A program made the translations under genes and the position numbers. A model generated the notes under the pieces. That model saw nothing but the letters and a program-made list of their open reading frames with translations. It searched no databases and was not told the DNA's origin. From Ananas comosus (lineage: Eukaryota; Streptophyta; Magnoliopsida; Poales; Bromeliaceae), in the NCBI RefSeq assembly GCF_001540865.1, contig NC_033625.1:13376494-13440493 (forward strand): a DNA stretch of 64,000 nt, written 5' to 3'. Within the stretch, counting starts at the first letter, position 1; every line of letters begins with the position of its first letter. This document shows, piece after piece, positions 45,929 through 57,927 of the stretch.

Positions 45929-48068
45929 TCATGTTCTCCTCCCTCGACCTCCTCGACCACGTCGCCTACCACGTCCGCGACCACGACCAACATCATGCTC
46001 ATCAAAAGGCTCCAAGATCTCCAACTGGTCTAGATGCTCTATAGCAGCACCCTCAATAACCGGCTCAATCACAGCAGTAGCATGTGCCGGTAGTATGTCT
46101 GGCCGTGGAGGAGCTGAAGAGGAGGGCTGATCTGGCCGTGGAGGAGCTGAAGAGGAGGGCTGATCTGTACGGATAGACCTCGATCGCCGTCGACGCCTAA
46201 AATAAACAATATCACCTGCTCGAGCTGGATCCTGCGGTACTGGTGCTGGTGCCGGGTCCGTAACATCAGCATAAGGTGGCTCCCCTATCGGTGATGATGG
46301 CATCGGTGGACTATATACGGGTGCATGGCCGGACGTCGATGCTCCACCATAGTCTGCTGGTCCTGGAGGTACATAGTGTGGAAGCGTAGGTAAAGTCTCC
46401 AGAACTGCCTCCATCTGATCGGCGACCTGTGATAGGGTAGCTAAGACTCCACCTCCTGAAATATCGGATTGGACACGTCTGATCGTATAATGTGATCTCT
46501 GCACGATATCAACCTGAAATAAAAGCACAATCAAAAAAGATTATACGAAACTTTCTTGTATATATAAAAATTAATATAAAAAGATATTTGCAATTACATT
46601 CATACCAATACTCTCTCGACGTGTCCACGTGGCTGATAGGCAAGTGGTGGCCGCTGTACAGGTCTAGATATCCACCTCCTGGTGATCGTCCAATACCACT
46701 GCATGTAAACAGTGGTATCTCGTATCGAATCTGGATCTGTCCCAGGGGCCACCTCTGCTATCTACTAATCTATCATTCCAACGCTCAATGTATGAGGCGT
46801 GGTATGCCGCCCAATCCTCATCTGCTCTGCCTCGTGAATTGATGCGAGGTATGGCAAGCACAGGTTCAGGTATATGCTGTAGTAGCCCAAACTGGCGAAG
46901 CACACGATCGGGATGATGGAGCTCAATAATGTGGAAGCAGACTAAGGTAGTCGTCGATCGGGCTTGGTCCATTCACGATGAGTACATGATGGATCTTCAT
47001 TTTGATAAGGAGGGATAGTATTTCTTACTGGCCAAGCCGACCATTGATGAATACTAGATTGTCCTGGACCTTCATCTACATAAGGAGTGTTAGTATTTCT
47101 TACTTCCCAAGCCGGCCATTCATGAACACTAGATGATCCTGGACCTTCATCTACATAGGGAGGGTTAGTATTTCTTTCTTCCCAAGCCGGCCATTCATGA
47201 ACACTAGATGATTCTGGCCCTTCATCTACATAGGGAGGGTTAGTATTTCTTTCTTCCCAAGCCGGCCATTGATGAACACTACATGATGGACCTTCATTTT
47301 GATAAGGAGGAATAGTGGTTCTGACTTCCCAATCCGTCCATTCGTGAACATAAGATGATGGTCGTGGGCTTTGATAAGGAGGGACAGTAGACCTGTAGAG
47401 ATATATAAGATTAACTATCCACATTGATTTTTTACGTAACTAAATCATACAATCACCTACCACTCATTTTGATCAACCAACGGAGACGGATCCATCACAG
47501 CAGATGGCAATGCTGCACTAACTGGCTGAGATGGAACTCCAAACTCTCTGAAACACTTACAAGACAAAGTTATTAATTTCGCGCACCTAAACTAATTAAG
47601 AAATCACGAAAAAGATTTATAAAGATCATTACTTTATACCTTGATGTACGACCTCGTTCGCGATTGACGTAATTCCTTTGATCATTGCGGGTACGACACA
47701 TTTTCGTTTGATAAACGGTATTTGGACGGTCGTGTGCCGTCGACCCATCTTTCTCCACGTATAATTTTATACATCCATGGAACGGAAATATACTTATCAC
47801 GCCAGATAGTGTATTGTCATTTGATACGTTAACAAATTCCCATTCGCCTCCCATTGGACATTTCACCGTGATGCGTAGACGGTCTTCCACTCGATCATAA
47901 TTAGTAACATTGTATATTTCCATCTCTAAATCCCGAAATGAGATATTGCGTCGGACCGCAACCAATTCTTTACGGCCACCAATATATCGTGGTACATTAT
48001 TGTTCTCGACAAAATTTCCGTCCCAATGGATATAGAAAGGAACAATGTCGCCAGATATAGAGTTCTAA
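45929..48068 (-). pseudogene. MULE-borne gene relic: MuDR N-terminal domain, repeat array, plant-mobile-domain-like end
   Basis: The order on the minus strand is as follows. A first exon at about 47640-48068 begins after an AG acceptor with NSISGDIVPFYIHWDGNF and continues RRNISFRDLEMEIYNV, which resembles the MuDR N-terminal (PB1-like) domain. A small exon (about 47450-47545) encodes EFGVPSQPVSAALPS and ends W with a GT donor. An exon with six 25-aa repeats follows (46985-47395). Then, in another frame, comes TLVCFHIIELHHPDRVLRQF and LLQHIPEPVL, typical of plant mobile domain / phosphatase-7-long-form-like proteins. A final exon (45929-46515) is Pro/Ser-rich and ends in an Arg-Gly tail. The catalytic DDE part expected between repeats and tail is absent, so the gene looks deleted and frame-shifted at about 46970. 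Confidence 0.65.
46985..47395 (-). repeat. 75-bp (25-aa) coding tandem repeat, about 6 units
   Basis: Units read approximately NTNPPYVDEGPGSSSVHEWP then AWEER, with W, PPY and HEW conserved. The DNA period is 75 bp, with adjacent central units nearly identical, which suggests recent expansion. Confidence 0.9.
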
Positions 48069-48299
48069 AGTTATATATTAACATGTAAAAAATTATTAAA
48101 CTCAAGACATATCACATTTCTAACATACAACAAAAGAGAGGGTAAAAAGATGGTATTACCATTGTACAAGCACGGTCGGCGGGCGCGACTACTTTGCCAA
48201 TTAAGAACGCAAAAATAACCTTTGACAAAGAGACAGACAACAATAAGTGAAAGAGGAGGGTGTGGGGGGTTGCAGAGAGTTTGAGTGGGGGGAGGGGCA

Positions 48300-48570
48300 G
48301 TGGGGGGAGGGGGGGATTCTCACTGTGAGAAGCCTCAAACCCCCCGTGCCTTACAGTGGCTTCTCACTGTGAGAAGCCCCCCCGCGCCTCACAGTGAGAA
48401 GCCTCACAGTGGCTTCTCACTGTGAGGGGGGGGGGGCATTCTCAGAGTGAGGGATTCTCACTGTGAGCGCTTCTCACTGTGAGAAGCCAATGTGAGGGAC
48501 TTCTCACAGTGAGAAGCTTCTCACAGTGAGGGACTGTGAGGGGGCTTCTCACAGTGAGAAGCCCTTCTCN
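48300..48570. repeat. Palindrome cluster GCTTCTCAC-A/T-GTGAGAAGC
   Basis: More than a dozen whole or half units of CTTCTCACAGTGAGAAG and its variants lie head to tail, ending next to an N at 48570. It sits upstream (5') of the MULE gene relic on the minus strand. Confidence 0.85.
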
Positions 48571-48624
48571 GGAGACACCGGGTGTGGCGGCGGCGGCCGC
48601 TGCGGCGGCGGCGGGAATGGGCGG

Positions 48625-48716
48625 AGACACTCCGAAGAGTGTCACTCTTCCCGAAGAGTGACACTCTTCGGGGGAGTGTCAGGGAGTGACACTCTTCGAA
48701 GAGTGACACTCTTCAG

Positions 48717-48722
<6 letters not shown>
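48625..48722. repeat. Palindrome cluster GAAGAGTG-A/T-CACTCTTC
   Basis: Four to five units of GAAGAGTGACACTCTTC and its inverse are separated by GGGGAGTG-type spacers. A different sequence from the neighbouring cluster but the same design: 8-bp arms around one base. Confidence 0.85.
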
Positions 48723-48760
<38 letters not shown>

Positions 48761-48915
48761 CTTCTAGGGCTAGGGAGAACGAGGAATGAAGCTACCTCAG
48801 GCAACAAAGGGCGGCGGCGGCGGCGGCGTCGGCGGCGTCGGCCAGAGAGAGAGAGAGCAAGAGGAAGAAAGCGAGAGAGAGAGAGATCGAGAGAGAGGGA
48901 GAGATCGAGATAGAG
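48721..48915. repeat. GA microsatellites and GGC runs
   Basis: Two (GA)n tracts (48721-48758 and 48843-48905) are separated by GGCGGC runs. Confidence 0.9.
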
Positions 48916-48949
48916 TTCGGGGGGGGGAGTGTATTCAAAGAGAACACGG

Positions 48950-49290
48950 TGAATGGTTCACCATGTCCAGGACACGGTGATCCATTCACCGTGTCCAATA
49001 CAAATCTCTGGACACGGTGAGTGGTTCACCGTGTCCAATACAAATGTATTCAGCAACCCCGAAAATGGTTAAGTCCGTGTCCAATACAAGTAGCCAGGCC
49101 GTGTTTGGCCAAAAATGGAAGTGAAGGACACGGTAAATGGTTCACCGTGTCTAAATGCAAAAAAAAGACACGGTGAACGAATCACCGTGTCTAATGCAAT
49201 GGGCGAGGTGGGAGAACTCAAAGAACACGGTGATTAGTTCACCGTGTTTAGACACGGTGAACGAATCACCGTGTTCAACTTGAATACCTG
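48950..49290. repeat. Palindrome cluster in the right TIR (about 7 copies)
   Basis: Same arms as the left cluster, with cores ATGGT, TCCAT, GTGGT, ATGGT, ACGAA, TTAGT, ACGAA by eye. Several cores are reverse complements of left-TIR cores, as expected for inverted repeats; a few differ. Confidence 0.9.
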
Positions 49291-49483
49291 GCCCAGACCC
49301 TGCCCGCGTGGCGCTGACGTGGCGCTGGCGTGGCAGGGCCAGGGCCATTTTTGCAAATAAATTTTACACAGGGCTAGTTTTGCAAATAAAATTTGTCAGG
49401 GGGCTATTTGCAAAAAAAGCCCTTTTTTTTCCTTTCACTTTCTTTTTTAAGTGGGATATGTACCTTTTTTTTCTAGGAGAAAT

Positions 49484-49995
49484 TGCTCATACATTTCAGA
49501 AAAAAATTTCAACTTTTTTATTTATCACTCTTAAAAAGCTAGTATTTATAATTTCTCTTAAAAAGCTAATATTTATAATATCTTTTTAACGTCCCAAAAT
49601 CTTTCAAATATATTCCTAGAGTTAAATTTTGTTTAGTAAACGATTAGGAACAGTCGTTAGCTTTGTAAAATTATCATTTTGTCCTTTCAAATATGTCATT
49701 TTATTGTCATCAACTTTTTTTATTTGCCTTTAATTTAGGAACAAAGTAAGTATTTTGACTTTTTACGTTTTCAAATATACCTTTTTACAGTCACAATTTT
49801 TTCTTATTTGCTTTTAAGTTGGGGTTATGGTAAAAATTTAACTCAGATTTAATCCGAGATAATTGAACGAGCCCTAATAACATGTATATTTTTGAATAAC
49901 GAAGAACATATAAAAAATATATTTGAAACAAAAAAATAAAAATAAATAAAATATTTGAGAAGTTCTGTAGGGTATATAGATAATTATCTCTATTT
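49484..49995. mobile_element. MITE of the GGTATATTTGAAA family, copy 3
   Basis: It contains TTTCAAATATATTCCTAGAG, TTATTTGCCTTTAATTTAGG and the end AAGTTCTGTAGGGTATATAG, in the same order as the copy at 34170-34682. The left border is eroded. Confidence 0.65.
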
Positions 49996-50903
49996 TTTTT
50001 AGCCCTTTTTAACCCGTCTTTAGTTAAAAAGGATCAAGATACTTTTTTTTTTTTGTTTTTTTGATAGATGACATTATAAAACCATTTCAGTTCTAACCAA
50101 AAAGAAAAATAAAAAAAGCGCTAGTCCCGAACTAGTAAATGATGATTTTTGTTGAAACGGTTGACAGAAATAAATTTAAACTAATCAAAAATATCGGATT
50201 ACTTATCAACAATTTTGTCACAAGAGACAAAATCATCATTCTTGGGTAAAATTTTTTTTCACCAGTCACATGATGTGACTCGTAAATTACACCCTACATA
50301 AGGATGGGTGGGCTTGTAAGATATACATCCTTCTTAGGGTATACCATTAATATTTTCTATTTTTTACCATGATACATTATCAATAATTTAAAAATCGGGT
50401 TTAACACACCGATTCGACAGATCCGATCGTGACATCAGTTTATAAAGTGATTTAGTTCAATTTTTTAAAAGAATAAGTTAAAAAAATACTTTGAACGTTT
50501 CAAGCCATTGAACTGGTGAACCGATCGATTTTAATCAAATCAGCCAAACTTTTTTTTATCAAGTCATGTTAAATTCTAACGACTTTAAATTAAATTAGCT
50601 GATTTTATTTCTATTAGCAACAAATTAATCTTATATAAAGTGAAACTTGAATATTATATATATATACGTAATTTGGTTTAAAAATTAATATTTTATAATT
50701 AAATATGATACTAAAACAAAAATATATGTATATTATTTTATAATATAATTCAACATTTAAAATAATAATTAAATATTTATAGCGTAATGCTGATGTCACT
50801 GATTCAACCAGTAATGAATTCGCTCATTGAACCAGCGACCCTTGACCCACTAATATTTGTCATTTGCTATGCGATTCAATTTTTAAAACATTGCATAACA
50901 TAT
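49996..50903. other. AT-rich intergenic DNA, no gene seen
   Basis: Only AT-rich sequence with short homopolymers was seen. A phrase pair around GAACCAGCGACC / GGTGAACCGATCG has no clear structure. Confidence 0.5.
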
Positions 50904-50937
50904 TTCTTTTGAGAGATAGATAGCAGCTAGGGGTGGA

Positions 50938-51524
50938 AACGAGCCGAGCTCGAGCGAGCTTATGTCAGCTCAAATTCGGCTTGAAATTAATTTCGAGCCT
51001 AAATCTAGGCTCAAGCTCGGCTTGAAATTAATTCGAGCCGAGCTCGAGCGAGCCTAATTTCGAGTCGAGCCGAGCTCGAGCTCTAACGAGCGATTGAAAT
51101 TCTCGAATTATATAATCAATAGTTTGAATTTTTATAGAATTACCTACATTTGATGCAACATGTCAATAGTTCAAAATACAAAATAATTGAAGAAATTATC
51201 AGTCAGGGTGATCTGCCCTGACGGGTGAGGCGTTCAAAGAGAGAGAGAGAGGAGAGAGAAGATCGAGAAGGGTCCGCGTGAGAGGAGAGAGAGAGAGAGG
51301 GGGGGGGATTAGGAAATTTGAGAAGTTGAATGTTATATGTTTTAGGGTTATGTTGGCAAAGTGAAAATCTGAAGACGGAGTGTGTTATGTTAATTTTAGG
51401 TTGGGGCTCATTTGCACGGTCCTGTACTTTGTTAGGTATTATTTTAGGGCCAACAATAATAGCCAAATTAAATTAAAGCTTAACATATAATTAAAATACA
51501 TTATAGTATATAGTAATATAATTA

Positions 51525-51564
<40 letters not shown>

Positions 51565-52371
51565 TAATATATATATCTCTTATAGTATTCTATAGTACCG
51601 AGCTCCGGCTACTATAGTGTTGGTTTTCGAATTTGGGCGTTCAATATCACGCATCCACGACCGTTAAATATGATCGTAGGGTATACTGAATTTCTTAAGA
51701 ATAAATTTAGTTTTTTTCTGATATCGTTTACTAGTAAATAATTATAATCTAAAATGACGGAATGGAAATTTGAATAATCTTTAAATTGAGCATAGGACTT
51801 TTAAATTCAAGATCAAGAATGTTACCTTATTTAACATAGTTAAAGATATTTTCTATTCAAAAATTTGAAAAAATTTAGTTTTCTACACTGCTGGTTTAAA
51901 TCCAACTCGTATATAGCCATTGAAATGATATTTGAAATAGTTTGATTGCATGAAAATATAACTAATGTCGAAAAAATTATAAATTTTATTCGAGAAACTT
52001 CCTTAAATAACCAAAGATCAGTTTTAACGTTGTTGGCATCGTTGATTGTGAGAACGCTTAAGATCGAAAACCAACACATATAGTACCGGAGCTGGATCTA
52101 TAGATAGTAATAGTCATAGTCAGCTCTCTCTTCTCCTCTTCTCTCTCTCTCTCTCTCTCTCTAATTATATATATTAATATATATATATATTCGAGCTTTT
52201 CGAGCCTAATTCGAACGAGCCGAGTAATACTCAAGCTCGGCTTGAAATGAATTTCAAGCCTTTTATTTTGTTCAAGCTCAGCTCATTTAATTTCGAGTCG
52301 AGCTCGAGCGAGCCGAATATCGAGCCGAACACGAGTCGAACGCGAGCCGGCTCGCTCGTTTGCCAGCCCTA
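50938..52371. mobile_element. Non-autonomous hAT-type element (1434 bp) inside the SINE
   Basis: Ends TAGGGGTGGAAACGAGC and the inverse of TAGGGCTGGCAAACGAGC. The 8-bp duplication ATAGCAGC is at 50930-50937 and 52372-52379. Subterminal zones are full of GAGCCGAGCTCGAGC words. No transposase frame. It contains a further MITE (51600-52092) and an AT microsatellite (about 51525-51575). Confidence 0.92.
51600..52092. mobile_element. MITE nested inside the hAT element
   Basis: Left end GAGCTCCGGCTACTATAGTG, with TTGGTTTTCGA about 10 bases further in, and an inverted right end (TCGAAAACCAACACATATAG then TACCGGAGCT). Inverted ends cover about 40 bp. Target duplication not resolved. Confidence 0.7.
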
Positions 52372-52513
52372 ATAGCAGCTACCTGCTTCATTTATTTCGT
52401 TTAGAAATAAACTTAGCTGGAAATGTGAATCAATTAGGATTCGAACTTGAGACTTCGGGTACCAACCACCAAGCCTTTTGCCACTTGTGTTAGGGACAGT
52501 CGATATAACATAT

Positions 52514-52966
52514 GATATATTAGTATAAATATATAATGAGTGAATGAGAAAATTGTACCTCCAAATTTAGTAGTGAGTTTGTTTTGCAACGGAAAACTAT
52601 ACCAAACAGCTCTTTAATGCATGCCTTGAGACTAAAGTTAAAGAATATAGCAGTATATTCCCACAAGTTAAAGAATGGAGTGAAAATTTAGTAGATTAGA
52701 AACCACAATAAAAACATTTCTCTCTTATTTTTCTTCAGTAAATCTTGGCAAATTTCGCTTTGAATCATCCCCACTTTATTGCTATTTATTATACAATCCA
52801 ACATATTAATGTAAGATGAGCTCCAAGAAGATAATAAACTCAGTGCTTCAGCCAACATATGTACCTAGCTCATTTACCAAATTAATGATAAGGGTTAAAT
52901 TTATTTTGTATTCATTGAGGCATTTATCTTTAATTATCTCACACCAACTAAATTTTGGTACAAATA
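52514..52966. other. 3' flank of MATE-C
   Basis: AT-rich DNA downstream of the MATE-C stop; no separate gene seen. A 3' UTR is expected in its right part, but no polyadenylation signal was singled out. Confidence 0.5.
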
Positions 52967-55900
52967 TCATATCCTCATATCTGTGGCAATAGTAGAGCTA
53001 AATATCCTATCCTTTGCCTTCCTTCCCTGTAGATAATGTAGGAAAAAATAATATGTTATATATCTTAATAATCAATCCAAATATTGATGCAAATATATAT
53101 TTCATTATGGTGTAAATCAACTTCCAGGGTAGCTAACTTTGCCATCAAAAGTTGTGCAAATCTTGCAATTTAGATAAAACCAAAAATTAAAACAATTAAA
53201 AGTTGTGTTCCAATTAACTATGAGTCACGTACGTACGTGACGCTTTGATTCCCAAATTTTAATTTGTTAAAATTTTAAATTCAAACTTTCTAAATGGTTG
53301 CAAACAAGTGGAACCATAGTTTAATTTAGTAAACTAAATATTGATGTGTTGTTACTTATTAATTAATATAGTTGTGATTATTGATGACACCTCAATAATT
53401 AAAATGACGTATTAATTTCACGTAAGTGATACGTTAGTATTTAGTTTTGTGTAACTGAATTATAATAGGTTAAAAGTTTTGAGATATAAATTATAATAAA
53501 TTAAGATTTGAGTATCAAAATGTAACAAGTTTCATAGTGTGAGGACCAAAAATGTAATTTAGTTAAAAATGCAAACATATTTGTACCTAACATTTAGCTT
53601 GATTCTTTCTTCCATAAAAGAAGAGGATCTATGAGAATTGACCATAACCAAGAGTAGTACTAAGGAAGTGCACCAAACATCACATCCAACCATAGAAAAT
53701 TATTATTTTAAAAATCAAAGAAACAAAATTAAAATAAAAAACAAATAATTAAGGCTCTTTTGTGTTTTGGTAAAAACGAATGGAACTTAATTGAACTATG
53801 TATTTTTAATTTGACTATTTAATTTTTTAAATTTTAATTTATTATCTAATTTTTCAATCTGTTTGATTTACGTCAGCACTTTGATTCTAAAATTTAAGCT
53901 AATTACTTAATTTAATGAACTTATAATTATTAGAATTGTATTAAATGTAGTAACTAAATATGTGGAGATAAATGAGCATTCGAATTTTGAAGGCAAAGTG
54001 CCGTCGTTGACTGACTCAAATCGAACAAATTAAAAAATTAGATAGTAAAATCAAAATTTTGAAAGGCTGGACGATCAAATTCAAATGTAAATTCAAAATT
54101 TTTGCATTGTGTTTTTGGTGGAATGTTTACCTCATTTTCCCAGTCAGTGTATAGGATAATAGTTAAAAACACCAACACTTGCAAGAAGGTGCCACATATG
54201 ATTCCCATCCAAAGACCCTGCTCATCACCAAGTGAGATTTTAGTGATCACACAAATCATTAGACAAAATGGTCAATTACAATAGTTGTCTTAGATCTTCA
54301 TGTGAGTTTTTGTTCTAATTTTCAACATTGTTGTTTTTATAATCCTATTAAATCTGTTAATTTCGATAAAAATTGTCATACCAGAATCAAATCATATTAA
54401 TTTGGTGCGTCACCGCCAATATATTAGAACTTTCCATGTGACAAATTTTATCTGATTGATTGAAAAGATTAGTAAATATTAAAATCTTAGTTAAAACAAT
54501 TTAAGAAATTAAAGCAGAACAAATTAAGAAATTAACTAAAGATAAAAAGTAAAAATTAAAAGGGGAATAAGGAAAACTACCTTTCCACCAAAATGAAGAG
54601 CAAATGCTAATACAACAGCTGTAGGAATACCCACAATGTAATAAGTTCCAAGATTAACAAAAGCACCAATCTTTTGCCAACCACATCCTCTAGCAACCCC
54701 TACATTTCATGAATAGTTAACACCAACTATGGTTATCAAATAAATTGAACAAAACAAAATAATCTTACATACGCATGCAGTAACACAACTTTACACTACT
54801 ACACTCAACCAAACGGAGTAATACGGTACTAGTAATAATCTGAATTACGGATGTTATATTACTAATTATGTTCAAAAAATCAGTAATGTCAAATAATACG
54901 AACCAAACGGGCCCTAGGAGTAAAATAGCATGGATGTTATATTACTAATTATGTTCAAATAACCAGTAATGTCAAATAATGCGAACCAAACGGGTCCTAG
55001 GAGTAAAATAGCATGACACCTATTTGGATTTTGGCATGTTTGATTCCATTCGTCTAACAAACTTTTAAAAGTTTTATTTTTAGTTTATGACATTTCCATT
55101 TGTTTGATTTGAGCCATTTGGTGGTTTTTCAATTACAATATCATTACATACCTCTTTCTTGAATTAATGAGAGGTAACTTAATTATCAAGCCGTTTTAAA
55201 TAAATGACTCACATCCAAATTTTGAAGTGAAAGAGCCAACAAATTGCTCTAATCAAATAAAATAAATGTAATGTATATACCAATTAAAATGAAGAATTGT
55301 ATAAGTTAGATAGTTAATTTGATCAAATAAGTCATCGTTCAGATAAGTTTCATGTATTTATGTTGCCATCTAATTTTCATGATTTCAAGTATATATTCAA
55401 CTGCACATAATAGTAGAGTAAAAGGAAATGAAAATAATAAGTTAGGAAATTTTTTTACCTGATAACACAGCTTGAATTGCATCCAAAACAATGGATATTG
55501 CAAGAATTGGCAACATAATTGCCATGTAATTCACAACTTCTTCTTCATTGCTATATGCATAACCCCAAATTTTGCGCAACAAAATCAGGATCAGTCCCAC
55601 TATTAAGCCTTCTATAAGGGCTAAGAATAAACCTACATATACAGTGATCTGTGCCGCATCATGCCGCCCAGCACCGAGTTCATTTGAAACACGCGTACTA
55701 AAAAGAAGAGAAAATAAATAAATTAAAATTGATTTTAAAGAAACAAGGATCGATAGAGCGAGAAAAATCAGAAATTTAGAGCATTGCGTACGTAGCTACC
55801 TTACTGCGGCACCAAGACCAAAAGGGAGCATAAATACCATGGAAGAAGAGTTAAGGCTGAGGAAACAAAATGCATTTGGCTTTAGACAAGATAATGAGAA

Positions 55901-56287
55901 ACTAAAATTGGCAGTTTTTGTCTCTTTTAAACTAAATAAAGGTAAAAACAAGAACAATTCCAAAAATTCAAGCAACATTTGCTTATATATATATACACAC
56001 ACACCCCATCCCTATCCTTAATGTCTTTCACTAAGATTGAAGCCCTGATTCTAGAAATAAGAGGAAAACAAAAGAGGTTCAAGATCCGTACAAGAGCATT
56101 TGTGCTTGTAATTTTTTAGACGTCAAATCGCATCAAGATCCATACAGCACTATTACCGATGTGTCCCATTAAATCTCCTATTAGTATTGTACGGATTTTA
56201 AGACGATCCGATGGCTAAAAACTTATAAGCATATATTTTGAGCTTCTGAACTTTTAAAAGAATAAGAGCTCAACTCTCTCTCTCTCT

Positions 56288-56333
<46 letters not shown>

Positions 56334-56431
56334 NAAGAACCGCTATAATTCCAATTGTACATTTCTTAGTCCAAAGATCGAAAACTTATTTGTACTTTCA
56401 AAGGTATAAGAGCTCAACTCTCTCTCTCTCT

Positions 56432-56477
<46 letters not shown>

Positions 56478-57884
56478 GTTGTTCTAACCTTATTGATAAC
56501 ACAGATGTCTCCAGCTGTGGATTTGGAAGAAGACCAGAAAGAAGCACAAGAACTTCGAATGCCGACCATTCCATGCTGTATCAAGAAACACTTCATCATG
56601 AAAATACTAATCCACCATTATTTAATTATTGTGCTTAATTTTAGGCTAAACTGCGGCAATTATCCTCGAATAATAAGTCGATTAATCTTGGTAACGTCTC
56701 GAACTAATTTTAAACTTGCTATGTTCTGATTCAAACTCTTTTTTTGAGACTTTTTTAATGAATGACGTAGCGTTGATACGACAATAATGTGAGTTTCAAA
56801 TTGCTATCACATAATAATGTGAGTTTCAAATTGCTATCACATCATTTATTGCTATTATTATATAGCTCATTGTTCAATTGCTAAAAGAGATGGAAACAAA
56901 AAGGAAATATATTATTATTGTTTGCATTAGATCGGTATAAAAAAATATATTTTAGACGACGCTTTTTAGATGACTCTCTATTCTACCATATTTAATATTT
57001 GATATGTGCCGACATCATGATTAAGCACCACCAATTATCAAGAGTCTGCCTACTATACTCTTATGAGTATAGTTATACTCTTATGAGTATAGTTCTTTTT
57101 GTACTCATAAGATTTTTGCCGCTAGATCTACTTTTTTGATCATTTCTACCCGTTAGATCATACTATTCAACCAATCACCCACTCAACCCTAGGAAACCAC
57201 TATTAACTTAACCGGAAACCACTATCATTCTAACTGCACATCTCTTCATCTAATGGTCAAAAACTTATGAGTACAAAGTGGGCTATACTCATAAGAGTAT
57301 AGTAGCCCTAGCCTTTTTATCAAATACTGATAAAAATTTTCCGACGCTATATTAAAGTATCGATATATTTATCCCGACATGTTGTTTAACAATTCTTTAC
57401 TCGACGCTTTTACAAGCGTCGAAATTGTTCTTGCCGACGCTTTTAAAATATCGCTAGTTATTATTTAAAGTGTCCTAAAATATAAAATTTATTATAGTGT
57501 GTACGCTACAAGATCATCCATTTATACATCAAAAAATCACAATTGAATGCATATAATTGTGCCCAGCGCAAATAATAATTCGCCCATGTTTCTATATTTT
57601 CCCTCTTAAATACAAACACGACACTAATGTAATACTGATATTATTGCATTATTATCATAGTGTTTTATACAATAATTGAAATATCGTGTCAATGTCAATG
57701 TCGCGTGTGCGCATGTGTATATATATATCAGTTGTCACATCAATATCTCGTCGTGGAGAAACCTGATTTTCATATAAAACTATAACGAAATAAGCTGCGA
57801 GGATCAAAGTGTCACTCGGTGCCTCCAATTTTAGGAATTGAGAGTGCGACGTTAACATAAATTCGAGATCACGTATAAATATAT

Positions 57885-57927
<43 letters not shown>

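Larger units (their letters stand above)
45142..49422 (-). mobile_element. MULE-like element, long palindrome-loaded TIRs, 9-bp target duplication
   Basis: The termini are GGGGTTTTTTCGCAAATAGC and the inverse of GGGCTTTTTTTGCAAATAGC. The inverted repeats extend about 500 bp on each side (45142-45690 and 48935-49422). TTTTTTTTC is present at 45133-45141 and 49423-49431, a 9-bp duplication as expected for Mutator-like elements, although its T-richness weakens it. The inside carries a minus-strand gene relic with a MuDR-type N-terminal domain, a 25-aa repeat array and a C-terminal region. No intact transposase. Confidence 0.8.
50904..52504 (-). mobile_element. SINE copy 5, split by a hAT-type element
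   Basis: Tail part TTTCTTTTGAGAGATAGATAG (50908-50937) and the rest (52380-52504: body, B box GATTCGAACTTGAG, head TTGCCACTTGTG) join into one SINE once the hAT element is removed. Target duplication ATAACATAT at 50895-50903 and 52505-52513. Confidence 0.9.

Noticed and set aside
48300..49290. Regular palindromes with variable cores resembling a CRISPR-like array
   Set aside because: Plant nuclear context, spacing is irregular, cores are only 5 nt and no cas genes are present; these are transposon terminal repeats.
56390..56638. ORF of 82 codons over the AT microsatellite
   Set aside because: Antisense of MATE-C exon 3 plus repeat; no independent gene.
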